Source: Amycolatopsis rifamycinica (GTDB lineage Bacteria > Actinomycetota > Actinomycetes > Mycobacteriales > Pseudonocardiaceae). Taken from it: a stretch of 56,030 nucleotides of DNA. The stretch is taken from assembly GCF_000695625.1 (NCBI RefSeq), contig NZ_JMQI01000080.1, positions 1 to 56,030 of the forward strand. Direction: 5' to 3'. The position numbers and the translations under genes were made by a program. A model generated the notes under the pieces. That model was given only the letters and a program-made list of their open reading frames with translations. It was not told the DNA's origin and did not search any database. This document shows positions 16,672-25,044 of this stretch, one piece after another. Position 1 is the first letter of the stretch, and every line of letters begins with the position of its first letter.

Positions 16672-17499
16672 ATGTCGCACGCCGTCGCCCGCCGCATGTA
16701 CGACCTGGTCGAGCCCCTCGGCCTGGTGCCCTACTTCGCCGACGAATCGGACGAGGCCCTGCGGGCGCTGGGCCTGCGCAACGTGTGGGACGCCTACTTC
16801 GCGGGCCGGGCCGCGCCCTTCGGCCGGGACATGCCGGCCGAAGCGGTGCACGCGGTCTTCTACAACTTCGCCCCGGGCGAGGTGGCCCGCCACATCCCGA
16901 AGGTCTGGGAGCTGACCACCCCCGAGGCGGCGCTGGCCGCCCGCGAGCGGGGCTGCGTCGCGGGAATGCGCCGGATCCTCGGTGAACTCGCCGACGACCC
17001 CGCCGTCGCGCGCGCCGGCGACCTCCTGCTGAAGGCGGCGACGAGCGCACCGGTGGGGGGACGCGCGCTCTTCGCCGCCCTGCGCGCGCTGCCGGTACCG
17101 CAGGAGCCCGTCGCCCGGCTGTGGCACGCGGCCACCCTGCTGCGCGAGCACCGCGGCGACGGCCACACCGCGGCGCTGCTGGTGGAGGGCGTCGGCGGGA
17201 CGGAGGCCCACGTGCTGCACGCCCTGTCCGTCGACGTGCGCGCGCAGGACTTCGGCCGGGTCTGGCACCTGCCGGAGGCCCAGCTGACCGCGGTGATCGA
17301 CGGCATGCGCGCCCGCGGCCTCGTCGGGACCGACGGCTGGCTCACCCCCGCGGGCCGCGCCACGAAGGCCCGGGTCGAAGCCCTGACCGACCAGCTCGCG
17401 GAAGCCCCGTACGACGCCCTGACCCCGACCGAGCTCGACACCCTGGTCGCCGACCTCAAGCCGATCTCGGCCGCCTTCCGCAAGGTCTTCCCGATGTAA
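16672..17499 (+). CDS. SCO6745-family protein
   Basis: 275 residues from ATG 16672; ATG 16666 is in frame but too close to the AGGGG ribosome site. The N-terminus MSHAVARRMYDLVEPLGLVPYF, the AYFAGRAAPFG segment and the C-terminal RGLVGTDGWLTPAGRATKARVEALTD winged-helix-like part are typical of a widespread actinobacterial family annotated only as SCO6745-like. The last third looks like a MarR-type wing, so a DNA- or ligand-binding role is possible, but no function is established to my knowledge. It stands alone, divergent from the amino-acid cassette and convergent with the kinase at 17641. Confidence 0.75.
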   Translation: MSHAVARRMYDLVEPLGLVPYFADESDEALRALGLRNVWDAYFAGRAAPFGRDMPAEAVHAVFYNFAPGEVARHIPKVWELTTPEAALAARERGCVAGMRRILGELADDPAVARAGDLLLKAATSAPVGGRALFAALRALPVPQEPVARLWHAATLLREHRGDGHTAALLVEGVGGTEAHVLHALSVDVRAQDFGRVWHLPEAQLTAVIDGMRARGLVGTDGWLTPAGRATKARVEALTDQLAEAPYDALTPTELDTLVADLKPISAAFRKVFPM

Positions 17500-17510
17500 C
17501 CGGCCATCCC

Positions 17511-17645
17511 CGTGATTGAAGGGTCAACTCGCGTGATTGAAGGGTCGACACGCGTGATTGAAGGGTCGACACGGCCCGCCGTCGTGTCGACCTCCCAGTC
17601 ACGCGTGTCGACCTTCTGATCACGTGAGTTGACCCTCCAGTCACG
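17511..17645. repeat. Array B of 21-bp units: three inverted, spacer, three forward
   Basis: Six exact-length 21-bp units: 17511-17531, 17532-17552, 17553-17573, a 9-bp spacer (17574-17582), then 17583-17603, 17604-17624, 17625-17645 in opposite orientation. Units 2 and 3 are identical. Inner units carry GTCGACACG or CGTGTCGAC. The outermost pair both carry the variant GTCAACTC / GAGTTGAC, so the change is mirrored across the axis. The array fills the convergent junction, and the kinase stop codon (17641-17643) lies inside the last unit. Confidence 0.9.
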
Positions 17646-18939
17646 GGGGGTCGGGGGGTTCGGCGGCGGGGAGGAGGAGGGTGAACGTCGGCGGGTCCGG
17701 GCGGCTCAGCCGGAGGCGGCCGCCTTCGGCTTCGGCGAGGCTGCGCGCCAGCGGCAGGCCGATGCCGTGGCCGGTGGGCGCGGTCGCGAACGGGTCCGTC
17801 TCGCCGAGGTCCGGCCCCTCGTCGGCGACGTCGATGGCGAGCGTGTCGCCGGCGTCGCGGGCCAGCACCGTGACCGTGCCGCGCCCGTGCGTCACCGCGT
17901 TGTCCAGCAGCACGCCGAGCACCTGCCGGACCGCCGCGGCCGCCGCGTGCGCCGCCGGTGGGTCCTCGCGGAGGATGCGCAGCGCCCGGCCCTGCGGCCC
18001 GAGCAGGGCTTCGCCGGACTGCCGGACTTCGTCGAGGATCGCGCCGAGATCCAGCTCGGCCCGCGGTGCCCGGCGTTCCCGGCCCAGCGCCAGGAGGTCC
18101 TCGATGGTGCGTTCGAGCCGGTCGGCGGAGGCGATGCCGGCGCGGATCGCCGCGTACGGGTCCGCCTCCGGGGTCTCCAGCGCCGCTTCGAGCTGCAGGC
18201 GCAGCCCGGTCAGCGGGGTGCGCAGCTGGTGCGACGCCTCCGCGGAGAACGCCCGCTCGCGCTCCAGCGTCTCGCCGATCCGGGCCGCGGTGGCGTCCAG
18301 CGCGTCGCCGACCTGGTCGATCTCCGCGATGCCGGCGCGCGGCGACCGGACGGTGAAGTCGCCTTCGCCGAGCCGCTCGGCCGCGTCGGCGAGCTCCTCC
18401 ATGGGGCGGACCAGCCGCTGGGTGTACCGCCGGGCCATCAGCCAGCTCACGCCGGTCGTCGCGACCGCGAGCCCGCCCATGGCGAGCCAGGTCAGCATGA
18501 TCCGCAGCCGCAGCTGGGACAGCGGCAGCGCGGCGCGGACCACGCCGGTCACCCGTGCTCCGCTGATCACCGGCACGGCGAGCGCCATGTCGTCGCCTTC
18601 GCGGCCGATGACGACGTCCACCGCCGCCTTCGCCGCCTGCTGCTCGACCGGGCCGCCGACGGCGGGTCCGTGCCCGGCGAGCAGCCGCCCGTCCGGTCCG
18701 TAGACCCCGACCTCGCCCTCGGCTTCGTCGTCCTCCTCGGCGCGCGGCAGCACGACCGGCGCCCGTCCGGCGTTCAGGTCCGGCGCCACGACGAGGGCGG
18801 CGGCGTCGGCGGCGCGCTCCAGGTCGCTCTTCGTGTCGTCGTGGTAGTACTGCCAGACCGCGATGCCCAGCGGCAGCGCGAACAGCACGGTGGCGACGAG
18901 GGCGGCGAGAACCGTCAGCGAGGTGATCCGGCGGCGCAC
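17641..18939 (-). CDS. OmpR-type-partner sensor histidine kinase
   Basis: 432 residues from GTG 18939. TM1 (about 6-28) and TM2 (about 155-175) flank an extracytoplasmic domain of about 125 residues containing an acidic stretch (EEDDEAEGE). Then come a HAMP domain, HisKA with the phospho-His in SAEASHQLRTPLTGL, and a short HATPase with VLLDNAVTHG and GHGIGLPLA. The layout resembles CutS-like actinomycete kinases. It starts 2 bp after the end of the regulator gene, forming a two-gene operon. Its 3' end, including the stop, overlaps repeat array B. Confidence 0.93.
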   Translation of the reverse strand: MRRRITSLTVLAALVATVLFALPLGIAVWQYYHDDTKSDLERAADAAALVVAPDLNAGRAPVVLPRAEEDDEAEGEVGVYGPDGRLLAGHGPAVGGPVEQQAAKAAVDVVIGREGDDMALAVPVISGARVTGVVRAALPLSQLRLRIMLTWLAMGGLAVATTGVSWLMARRYTQRLVRPMEELADAAERLGEGDFTVRSPRAGIAEIDQVGDALDATAARIGETLERERAFSAEASHQLRTPLTGLRLQLEAALETPEADPYAAIRAGIASADRLERTIEDLLALGRERRAPRAELDLGAILDEVRQSGEALLGPQGRALRILREDPPAAHAAAAAVRQVLGVLLDNAVTHGRGTVTVLARDAGDTLAIDVADEGPDLGETDPFATAPTGHGIGLPLARSLAEAEGGRLRLSRPDPPTFTLLLPAAEPPDPP

Positions 18940-18941
18940 GG

Positions 18942-19652
18942 TCAGCCTTCGGCGGCGGTCCGGGCCGGGTCTTCCAGCCGGTAGCCGTGCCCGCGCAGGG
19001 TGGCGATCCGCGGCACGTCGTCGCCGGGCCCGGCGGCCGCGGAGAGCTTGCGGCGCACCGCCGCGATGTGCACGTCCAGCGTCTTCGTCGAGCCGTACCA
19101 GTGCGCGTCCCAGACCTCGGACATCAGCGTTTCGCGGCTGACCGCCACACCGGGCTGCTCGGCGAGCCGGGCCAGCAGGTCGAACTCCTTGGCGCGCAGC
19201 ACCACCTCGCGCCCGCCCAGGGTGGCGCGACGGCCGGCGATGTCGACGGTCAGGCCGCCGATGGTCACCGGCGGCCGGGCCCCGGCGGGCGCGCCGCGCC
19301 GCAGGTGCGCCCGCACCCTGGCCAGCAGCTCGCCCAGCCGGATCGGCTTGGTGAGGTAGTCGTCGGCCCCGGCGTCGAGGCCCACGACGACGTCCATCTC
19401 CTCCTGCCGGGCGGTCAGGATGACCAGCACCGCGGCGGGCAGCGCGGCCCGCAGCCGACGGCAGACCTCGACGCCGTCGAGGTCGGGCAGGCCGAGGTCG
19501 AGCAGCACGAGGTCGAAATCGCCGGATTCGGCGGCCTGCAGCGCGGTCCGCCCGTCGCGGGTCCAGGACACCTGGTGACCGTGCAGGACCAGTGTCGATT
19601 CGAGCACGCTGCCGATCGCCGCGTCGTCTTCCACCACCAGCAAATTCGGCAT
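18942..19652 (-). CDS. OmpR/PhoB-family response regulator
   Basis: 236 residues from ATG 19652 (MPNLLVVEDDA; six extra upstream residues are possible). The receiver has acidic residues in VVEDD, phospho-Asp52 in LLDLGLPDLDG and Lys in DDYLTKPIRLGE. The winged-helix effector (about 130-230) has the recognition region TKTLDVHIAAVRRKL. It is first in the operon with the kinase. Targets unknown. Confidence 0.94.
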   Translation of the reverse strand: MPNLLVVEDDAAIGSVLESTLVLHGHQVSWTRDGRTALQAAESGDFDLVLLDLGLPDLDGVEVCRRLRAALPAAVLVILTARQEEMDVVVGLDAGADDYLTKPIRLGELLARVRAHLRRGAPAGARPPVTIGGLTVDIAGRRATLGGREVVLRAKEFDLLARLAEQPGVAVSRETLMSEVWDAHWYGSTKTLDVHIAAVRRKLSAAAGPGDDVPRIATLRGHGYRLEDPARTAAEG

Positions 19653-19699
19653 GCCGGGAAGCCTAACCAACGCGGCGGCCCGCGCCGGGTGATTGTCGT

Positions 19700-20362
19700 C
19701 TATTCCGTCCGCGTCGCGAGACCGATCTGCGATATCCGCACCGAAGCGGCGGCGAGAGCTTCGGTGAACGCGGCGACTTCGCCGGGCCCGAACCGGCTGC
19801 TGGGCCCCGTGATGGCGAGCGCGGCGAGCAGCCGCCCGTCGCCGTCGTGCACCGGCGCGGCCACGCTGGACGCCCCGGCCTCCGGCTCGCCGTGGCTGAC
19901 CGCGGCGCCCTCCGCGCCGTCGAGAACGCGTCCGGCGGCCCCGAAGCCGAGCGGCAGCTCGTCACCGACCCGGCCGACGTGCCGGATGGCCAGCGGCCCC
20001 TCCTGCTGGGCCACGCAGACCAGGACGGAGGTGCTGCGGACGTAGAGGTTCACCGTCTCCCGGCACTCGAGGGCCAGGTCACGCAGCACCTGGCGGACCG
20101 GCTCGGGCAGCTGCCACGCGGTGTGCGCCAGCTGCGCCCACCGCAGCATCCCGGGCCCGACGGTGATCCGCCCGTCCGGCCGCGTCCAGAGCAGGCCGCG
20201 CTGTTCGCAGGTGGCGACCAGCCGCAGCACGGTCGTCTTCGCCAGGCCGCTGGCCGTCGTGAGGTCCTTGACCGCCCACGTCCGGCGGTGTTCCGTGAAG
20301 AGAGCGAGCAGGTCGAACGCGCGCAGCACGCTCCGGACCGATCCGTCTTCGTCCGCCTTCAT
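19700..20362 (-). CDS. IclR-family transcriptional regulator
   Basis: 220 residues from ATG 20362 (MKADEDGSVRSVLRAFDLL). The N-terminal winged helix (about 8-70, WAVKDLTTASGLAKTTVLRLV) precedes the IclR effector domain (RETVNLYVRSTSVLVCVAQQEGP, then LPLGFGAAGRVLDG, then GRLLAALAITGPSSRF). It is slightly shorter than the common 250 residues but intact. Immediately upstream are inverted/direct GACGGACC motifs that it probably binds. It follows the isomerase/aldolase-like genes on the same strand and may act with LacI on them (inference). Confidence 0.9.
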   Translation of the reverse strand: MKADEDGSVRSVLRAFDLLALFTEHRRTWAVKDLTTASGLAKTTVLRLVATCEQRGLLWTRPDGRITVGPGMLRWAQLAHTAWQLPEPVRQVLRDLALECRETVNLYVRSTSVLVCVAQQEGPLAIRHVGRVGDELPLGFGAAGRVLDGAEGAAVSHGEPEAGASSVAAPVHDGDGRLLAALAITGPSSRFGPGEVAAFTEALAAASVRISQIGLATRTE

Positions 20363-20373
20363 GAGCGACCCCC

Positions 20374-20410
20374 GTCCGTCAGACGGACCCACCGTACCGC
20401 CAGACGGACC
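20374..20410. promoter_or_regulatory. Palindrome plus third half-site, probable IclR operator
   Basis: GTCCGTC (20374-20380), A, GACGGAC (20382-20388) is a perfect 15-bp palindrome centred at 20381. The half CAGACGGACC recurs at 20401-20410, exactly 21 bp after its copy at 20380-20389. It starts 12 bp before the IclR start codon, so autoregulation is likely. Confidence 0.55.
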
Positions 20411-20465
20411 GGCTCGGGGGTCATGTCGCTCGAACGCCGTAACTTCCCCCAGGGAAGCGCCGGGG

Positions 20466-21278
20466 TCAGGCGACGTGTTGCTCGAACGCCGTGATGGTCT
20501 CCGCGAGCACGGCCCCGCCCGGGCGGGACCACAGGTCCGCGTTGAACACCTCGACCTCGATCGGCCCGGTGTAGCCCGCGGCTTCGACGGCCGCGCGCAG
20601 GTGGCGGTGGTCGATCGGGCCGTCGCCGGGGAGGGCGCGGCCCAGCAGCGGATCGGGCAGCGGCACCAGGACGTCGCACACGTGGAACCCGGCGATCCGG
20701 CCGGCGGCCGCGGCGATCGCGTCCTCGATCCGCGGGTCCCACCAGACGTGGAACTCGTCCACGATCACGCCGACCTGCTCGGCCGGGTGCTCCACCGCGA
20801 TCGCCAGCGCCTGCTCCACGGTGGACAGCACCGACCGCTCCGCGCACTGCATCGGGTGCAGCGGCTCCAGGCCCAGCCGGACCCCGCGCTCCCCGGCGTA
20901 CGGCGCGAGCTCCCCGACGGCGTCGGCCACCCGCTGCCGGGACGCGGCCAGGTCGTTGCCCGCGATGCCGCCCACGACCAGCACGAGCACGCCGGCGCCG
21001 AGCGCGGCGGCTTCGTCGATCGCCTCGCGGGTCCGCGCCACACCGTCCACAGGGGACCCATCCGGCGTCACGCCGGTGAAGAACCCACCGCGGCACAACG
21101 ACGAAACCCGCACACCGTGCTCCTTGAGCAGCCGCGCGGCCTCGTCGACGCCGGTCTCGGCGACCTTGTCACGCCACAGCCCGATCCAGCCGACGCCCGC
21201 CTGGGCGCAGCCGGCCACCGCCTCGGGCAGCGACCAGGACTTCGTGGTGATCTGGTTGAGGCTCAGCCGGGGGTCCAT
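20466..21278 (-). CDS. Sugar-phosphate isomerase/epimerase-like TIM barrel
   Basis: 270 residues of the AP-endonuclease-2/xylose-isomerase-like family. Metal-binding positions expected in this fold are seen in GVRLGLEPLHPM (Glu), VGVIVDEFHVWWD (Asp, His) and GPIEVEVFNADLW (Glu). ATG 21278 overlaps the preceding stop by one base; GTG 21281 is the alternative. Genes of this kind next to DUF993 genes are known as a catabolic pair of unknown substrate in actinomycetes. The neighbouring LacI and IclR regulators and LacI box suggest a carbohydrate or sugar-acid substrate (inference). Confidence 0.88.
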   Translation of the reverse strand: MDPRLSLNQITTKSWSLPEAVAGCAQAGVGWIGLWRDKVAETGVDEAARLLKEHGVRVSSLCRGGFFTGVTPDGSPVDGVARTREAIDEAAALGAGVLVLVVGGIAGNDLAASRQRVADAVGELAPYAGERGVRLGLEPLHPMQCAERSVLSTVEQALAIAVEHPAEQVGVIVDEFHVWWDPRIEDAIAAAAGRIAGFHVCDVLVPLPDPLLGRALPGDGPIDHRHLRAAVEAAGYTGPIEVEVFNADLWSRPGGAVLAETITAFEQHVA

Positions 21279-22411
21279 CACGCGACCCCCGCCACCTGCA
21301 GCAGCGGCCGCATCCGGGCCGCGGCCAGGTCGGGATCGGCCAGCACGCCGGCCTCGTCCGCGAGGCGTAGCAGCGTCGCCAGGTGCGTGATCGTGCGCGC
21401 GGACTCACTCCCCGCGAGCATCCGGAAGTGGTCCTGGTGGCCGTTGAGGTAGGCCAGGAACACGACGCCGGTCTTGTAGTGCCGGGTCGGCGCGCGGAAG
21501 ATCTCGCGGGCCAGCGGCACGGTCGGGTCGAGCAGCGCGCGGAACCCGGCGCGGTCGCCGTCGCCCAGCCGGCTCAGCCCCGCCCCGGCCACCGGCGCGA
21601 TCGGGTCGAAGATGCCGAGGAGGGCCTCGCTGTGGCCTTCGGCGTCCCCGGCGATCAGCTCGGGGTAGCTGAAGTCGTCGCCGGTGTAACAGGCGACGCC
21701 GTCCGGGAGCGCCCGGCGGAACTCGATCTCGACCGCGGCGTCGAGCACCGAGACCTTCACCCCGGCGATCGTGCCGGCGTGCTCGGCGCAGAGCGCCGCC
21801 AGTTCGCGGGCCGCGGCGCGGACGTCGGCGTGGCCCCAGTAGCCGGCCAGCGCCGGGTCGAACTGCTCGCCCAGCCAGTGCAGCAGGACCGGGCCGCCCG
21901 CCTCGGACAGCAGCTTGCCGTAGGCCGCGTGGTAGTCGTCCGGGCGCTGGGCGGCCGCGGCCAGCGCGCGGCTGGCCATCACGACCGGGAGCGCGCCCGC
22001 GCCGGCGACCAGGTCCAGCTGCTCGCGCCAGGCGTCCACAATGGACGCGATGGTGGCCGGTCCCGGCGGCAGCTGGTCGGTGCCGACCCCGGCGCACCAG
22101 CGCCGCCCGGCGGCGACCGCGCCGGTGCGGGTCACCAGCTCCCGCGTCGTCGCCCAGTCCAGGCCCATGCCGCGCTGCGCGGTGTCCATCGCCTCCGCGA
22201 CGCCGAGCCCGCACGACCAGAGGTGCTCGCGGAAGGCCAGCGTCGTGTCCCAGTCCACGGCGTAGGGCTCGTCGGCCAGCGCGTCCGCGACGACGTGCGC
22301 GGCGGCGTAGGCGATGCGCGACGTCGTCGGCGTCGTCGGGGGCGCGGGTGGCCGTGGCCCGGACGGTGACCAGTTCAGCAGCTCGCCGCCGGGAGCCGGG
22401 AGCACGAGCAT
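21278..22411 (-). CDS. DUF993 / dihydrodipicolinate-synthase-like aldolase family protein
   Basis: 377 residues. The segments AYAAAHVVADALAD, WDTTLAFREHLWSCGLGVAEAMDTAQRGMGLDW and GTIAGVKVSVLDAAVE match DUF993, a TIM-barrel group related to dihydrodipicolinate synthase/N-acetylneuraminate lyase. The Lys in GVKVS is the likely Schiff-base residue, inferred from the family. The activity would be aldol cleavage of a sugar-acid-like compound. ATG 22411 follows a GGAGGT site, and a LacI-type palindrome lies 19 bp upstream. It is coupled to the isomerase-like gene. Confidence 0.85.
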   Translation of the reverse strand: MLVLPAPGGELLNWSPSGPRPPAPPTTPTTSRIAYAAAHVVADALADEPYAVDWDTTLAFREHLWSCGLGVAEAMDTAQRGMGLDWATTRELVTRTGAVAAGRRWCAGVGTDQLPPGPATIASIVDAWREQLDLVAGAGALPVVMASRALAAAAQRPDDYHAAYGKLLSEAGGPVLLHWLGEQFDPALAGYWGHADVRAAARELAALCAEHAGTIAGVKVSVLDAAVEIEFRRALPDGVACYTGDDFSYPELIAGDAEGHSEALLGIFDPIAPVAGAGLSRLGDGDRAGFRALLDPTVPLAREIFRAPTRHYKTGVVFLAYLNGHQDHFRMLAGSESARTITHLATLLRLADEAGVLADPDLAAARMRPLLQVAGVA

Positions 22412-22429
22412 CGAGGACCTCCGGAAGGG

Positions 22430-22447
22430 TCAGAAAGCGCTTTCTCA
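22430..22447. promoter_or_regulatory. LacI-type operator upstream of the DUF993 operon
   Basis: AGAAAGCGCTTTCT (22432-22445) is a perfect 14-bp palindrome with the central CG expected of LacI/CcpA-family sites, extended by near-symmetric TC and CA. It lies between the DUF993 start and the LacI gene that most likely binds it. Confidence 0.75.
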
Positions 22448-22493
22448 ACCCACGGTAGGGCCTGCGCCGCGCCCGCGGCAAGGCCCGGTGGGG

Positions 22494-23534
22494 TCAGCGC
22501 TTGGGGCGTCCGGTGCTTTCCCGCAGGACGACTTCGCCGGACAGCCGGACCGTCCGCGGCCGGGTGCCCGCCGAGCCCTTGATCGCCAGCTCCATCGCGC
22601 GTTCGCCGAGTTCTTCCAGCGGCAGCCGGACCGTGGTCAGTGCCGGGGCGAGGTCGCGGACCACCGGGATGTCGTCGAACCCGGCCACCGAGATGTCGCC
22701 GGGCACGGACAGGCCCTCCTCGCGCAACGCCGTCAGCGCGCCGATGGCCATCACGTCGGTCACGGCGAACAGGCAGGTCGGCAGCTTGCGTTTCCGGCCG
22801 GCGAGCAGCCGTTTCGTCGCCTCGTAACCGCCGTCGCGGCTGAACGCGGCCTCGATGACGTCGTCTTCGCGCAGCTCGATGCCGTGCGCGGCGAGCTCGT
22901 CGGAGAACCCGGCCAGCCGGTCGATCACGGTGCTCAGCCGCCGCGGCCCGGCCAGCACGGCGAACCGCTTGTGGCCGAGGCCGGCCAGTTCCTTCGCCAG
23001 CGCCGCGGCGCCGCCCTTGTTGTCCGGCTGCACGGTGTCGATCTTGAGCCCGCGGTGCCTGCTGACCGCCGCGACCTGACCGCCGCCGCGGCGGTAGGGC
23101 TCGAGCTCGGCGGCCATCGCGCGTTCCCACGCGCGGTCTTCGAACGCCGAGCCGATGAGCAGGATGGCCGCGGCCCGCTGCGCGCGCAGCGTCGAGACGT
23201 ACGCGACTTCACGGTCCGGGTCGCGGAACGTGCCGGCGAGCATGACGAGCAGGCCGTTGTCGGTCGCCACCCGCATCACCCCGCCCGCGATGGCCGCGAA
23301 GTACGGGTCGCTGACGTCGTGGCAGATCACGCCGACCGTGCGGTGGGTGCCGCCGGCGAGGGCCTGTGCGTGCGCGTTGGGGGCGTAGGCCAGTTCGGCC
23401 GCGGCGGCGGACACCCGCTCCCGCAGGTCGGCGCGGACGGACGCGGTGCCGTTGAGCACCCGCGACGCCGTCGCGAGCGAGACGTTCGCGCTGCGTGCCA
23501 CGTCTTCGAGTGTCACGTGCGGCCGGGCCTTCAT
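22494..23534 (-). CDS. LacI-family transcriptional regulator
   Basis: 346 residues from ATG 23534 behind GGAGGAG. The helix-turn-helix VTLEDVARSANVSLATASRVLNGTA and hinge with ALAGGTHRTVGVI are standard, and a periplasmic-binding-protein-like effector domain fills the rest (VSDPYFAAIAGGV; VTDVMAIGALTALREEGLSVPGDISVAGFDD region). It is encoded directly upstream of the DUF993/isomerase operon on the same strand, with its probable operator in between. Confidence 0.93.
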   Translation of the reverse strand: MKARPHVTLEDVARSANVSLATASRVLNGTASVRADLRERVSAAAAELAYAPNAHAQALAGGTHRTVGVICHDVSDPYFAAIAGGVMRVATDNGLLVMLAGTFRDPDREVAYVSTLRAQRAAAILLIGSAFEDRAWERAMAAELEPYRRGGGQVAAVSRHRGLKIDTVQPDNKGGAAALAKELAGLGHKRFAVLAGPRRLSTVIDRLAGFSDELAAHGIELREDDVIEAAFSRDGGYEATKRLLAGRKRKLPTCLFAVTDVMAIGALTALREEGLSVPGDISVAGFDDIPVVRDLAPALTTVRLPLEELGERAMELAIKGSAGTRPRTVRLSGEVVLRESTGRPKR

Positions 23535-23751
23535 GGCTGGCTCCTCCAAGATCGGTCTCGAGTGTCTCGGCGTGCTCGGTCGGTGCAATCTACTGGGAGG
23601 AGGGTGTGCCGGGAGAAGCCGCTGCTCGGGGGACCTCCCCCGAACGAGTGAAAAGGGGCGGGAAGATCGCGCGCCACAGGTGTGTTGCACACCAGGAGAA
23701 CTCTCAAGTGGTGAGCCCGCCACTGCCGATCGACGCGAAAGGAAACCACGC

Positions 23752-24156
23752 ATGCTGTTCGGTGACGAGCACGTCCGCCGTTACGAGGAGACCGACGGGG
23801 AGGTCGGCCACGACTGGCAGGAAGGCGTCCCGACGCTGGTCTTGACCACCAAGGGCCGCAAGACCGGCCAGGAGCGCAAGTTCGCCCTGATCTACCAGGA
23901 AGTCGACGGCAACGCGGTGATCGTGGCCTCCAAGGGCGGCGCGCCGAACCACCCGGGCTGGTACTTCAACCTCGTCGAGCACCCCGAGGTCGGCGTGCAG
24001 ATCAAGGCGGACAAGTTCAAGGCCCGCGCCCGCACGACCTCCGGCGAGGAGCGCGCGAAGCTGTGGGAGAAGCTCGCCGCCGTCTGGCCGGACTACAACG
24101 AGTACGCCAAGAAGACCGACCGCGAGATCCCCGTCGTGGTGCTCGAGCGGCTCTGA
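23752..24156 (+). CDS. Ddn-like F420 (deazaflavin)-dependent nitroreductase-family protein
   Basis: 134 residues from ATG 23752 with AAAGGAAA upstream. The signature LVLTTKGRKTGQERKFALIYQ, VIVASKGGAPNHPGWYFNL, then VWPDYNEYAKKTDREIPVVVLERL is that of the Ddn/FDOR-A family, split beta-barrels that use F420H2 to reduce quinones, nitroimidazoles or other small molecules. It is a single-gene unit, probably membrane-associated or cytosolic. Confidence 0.92.
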   Translation: MLFGDEHVRRYEETDGEVGHDWQEGVPTLVLTTKGRKTGQERKFALIYQEVDGNAVIVASKGGAPNHPGWYFNLVEHPEVGVQIKADKFKARARTTSGEERAKLWEKLAAVWPDYNEYAKKTDREIPVVVLERL

Positions 24157-24225
24157 ACATTTTCGCTGTGATCTGCGCCGCGTTCGGCGCGGGCGAGGGC
24201 CGATCCGGCCGGTCGTGGGCTACGA

Positions 24226-24996
24226 ATGACAGTCATGGACCGCTGGACCGCCCTGGACATCGAGGGTGAACTGCTCACCCGACGCCAGATGATCGCCTAC
24301 GGCCGGCGTTTCGCCCGCGCCGGCCGTGGCGCCTGGTACAGCTTCGCCATCGAGGTGGTCTGGCAGTTCCTCGTCCAGACCACGCGGTTCCGGGTGCGGG
24401 GCGCGCACCACATCCCGAAGTCCGGCGGCGTGCTGGTGGCGTCGAACCACCTGTCGTTCGCCGACCCGACGACGCTCACGGCGTTCTGCCTCGCCGCCGG
24501 CCGCGTCCCGCGCTACCTGGCGAAGGCTTCGCTCTGGAAGGTGCCCGTGGTCGGTCGCGTGATGCGGTCCGGGCGGCACATCCCGGTCTACCGCGGCGCG
24601 GCGACGGCCGCGGAGGCCTACCGCGACCTGGTGGCGTCCGTGCGGGCGGGCGAATGCGTCGCCATCTTCCCGGAAGGCACGTTCTCGGACGACCCGGACG
24701 GCTGGCCGATGCGCGGCAAGACCGGCGTCGTGCGGGCGGCGCTGGAGACCGGGGCCCCGGTGATCCCGGTGGCCAACTGGGGGACCCACCACCTGCTGCC
24801 GTCGACGGCGAAGTTCCCGCGCGGGCTGCCGCGCAAGACCGTCGAGCTGGTCGCCGGGCCGCCGGTCGACCTGTCGGACCTCGTGGGCCGCGAACTGACC
24901 CGCGCGGTGCTGGAGGAGGCGACGGCCCGGATCATGGCGGCGATCACCGAGCTGCTGGTCTCGATCCGCGGCGAGCGGCCGCCGCTGGCTGCCTGA
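24226..24996 (+). CDS. 1-acyl-glycerol-3-phosphate acyltransferase (PlsC family)
   Basis: 256 residues. Acyltransferase motif I NHLSFAD (His75, Asp80) and motif III FPEGTFS are present, with motif IV-like GAPVIPVANWG. The enzyme should transfer an acyl chain to a lysophospholipid or similar lipid on the inner face of the membrane. ATG 24226 has no strong ribosome site; ATG 24235 is an alternative. It stands before the lipoamide dehydrogenase gene with a 48-bp gap. Confidence 0.9.
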   Translation: MTVMDRWTALDIEGELLTRRQMIAYGRRFARAGRGAWYSFAIEVVWQFLVQTTRFRVRGAHHIPKSGGVLVASNHLSFADPTTLTAFCLAAGRVPRYLAKASLWKVPVVGRVMRSGRHIPVYRGAATAAEAYRDLVASVRAGECVAIFPEGTFSDDPDGWPMRGKTGVVRAALETGAPVIPVANWGTHHLLPSTAKFPRGLPRKTVELVAGPPVDLSDLVGRELTRAVLEEATARIMAAITELLVSIRGERPPLAA

Positions 24997-25044
24997 GGCC
25001 CGGGTCACCCCGCCGGACGGTGTCCGGAAGGGTAGTTTCGAGGG

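Noticed and set aside
17511..17645. CRISPR-like array
   Set aside because: Units are contiguous with no variable spacers, and orientation flips in the middle; no cas genes are present.
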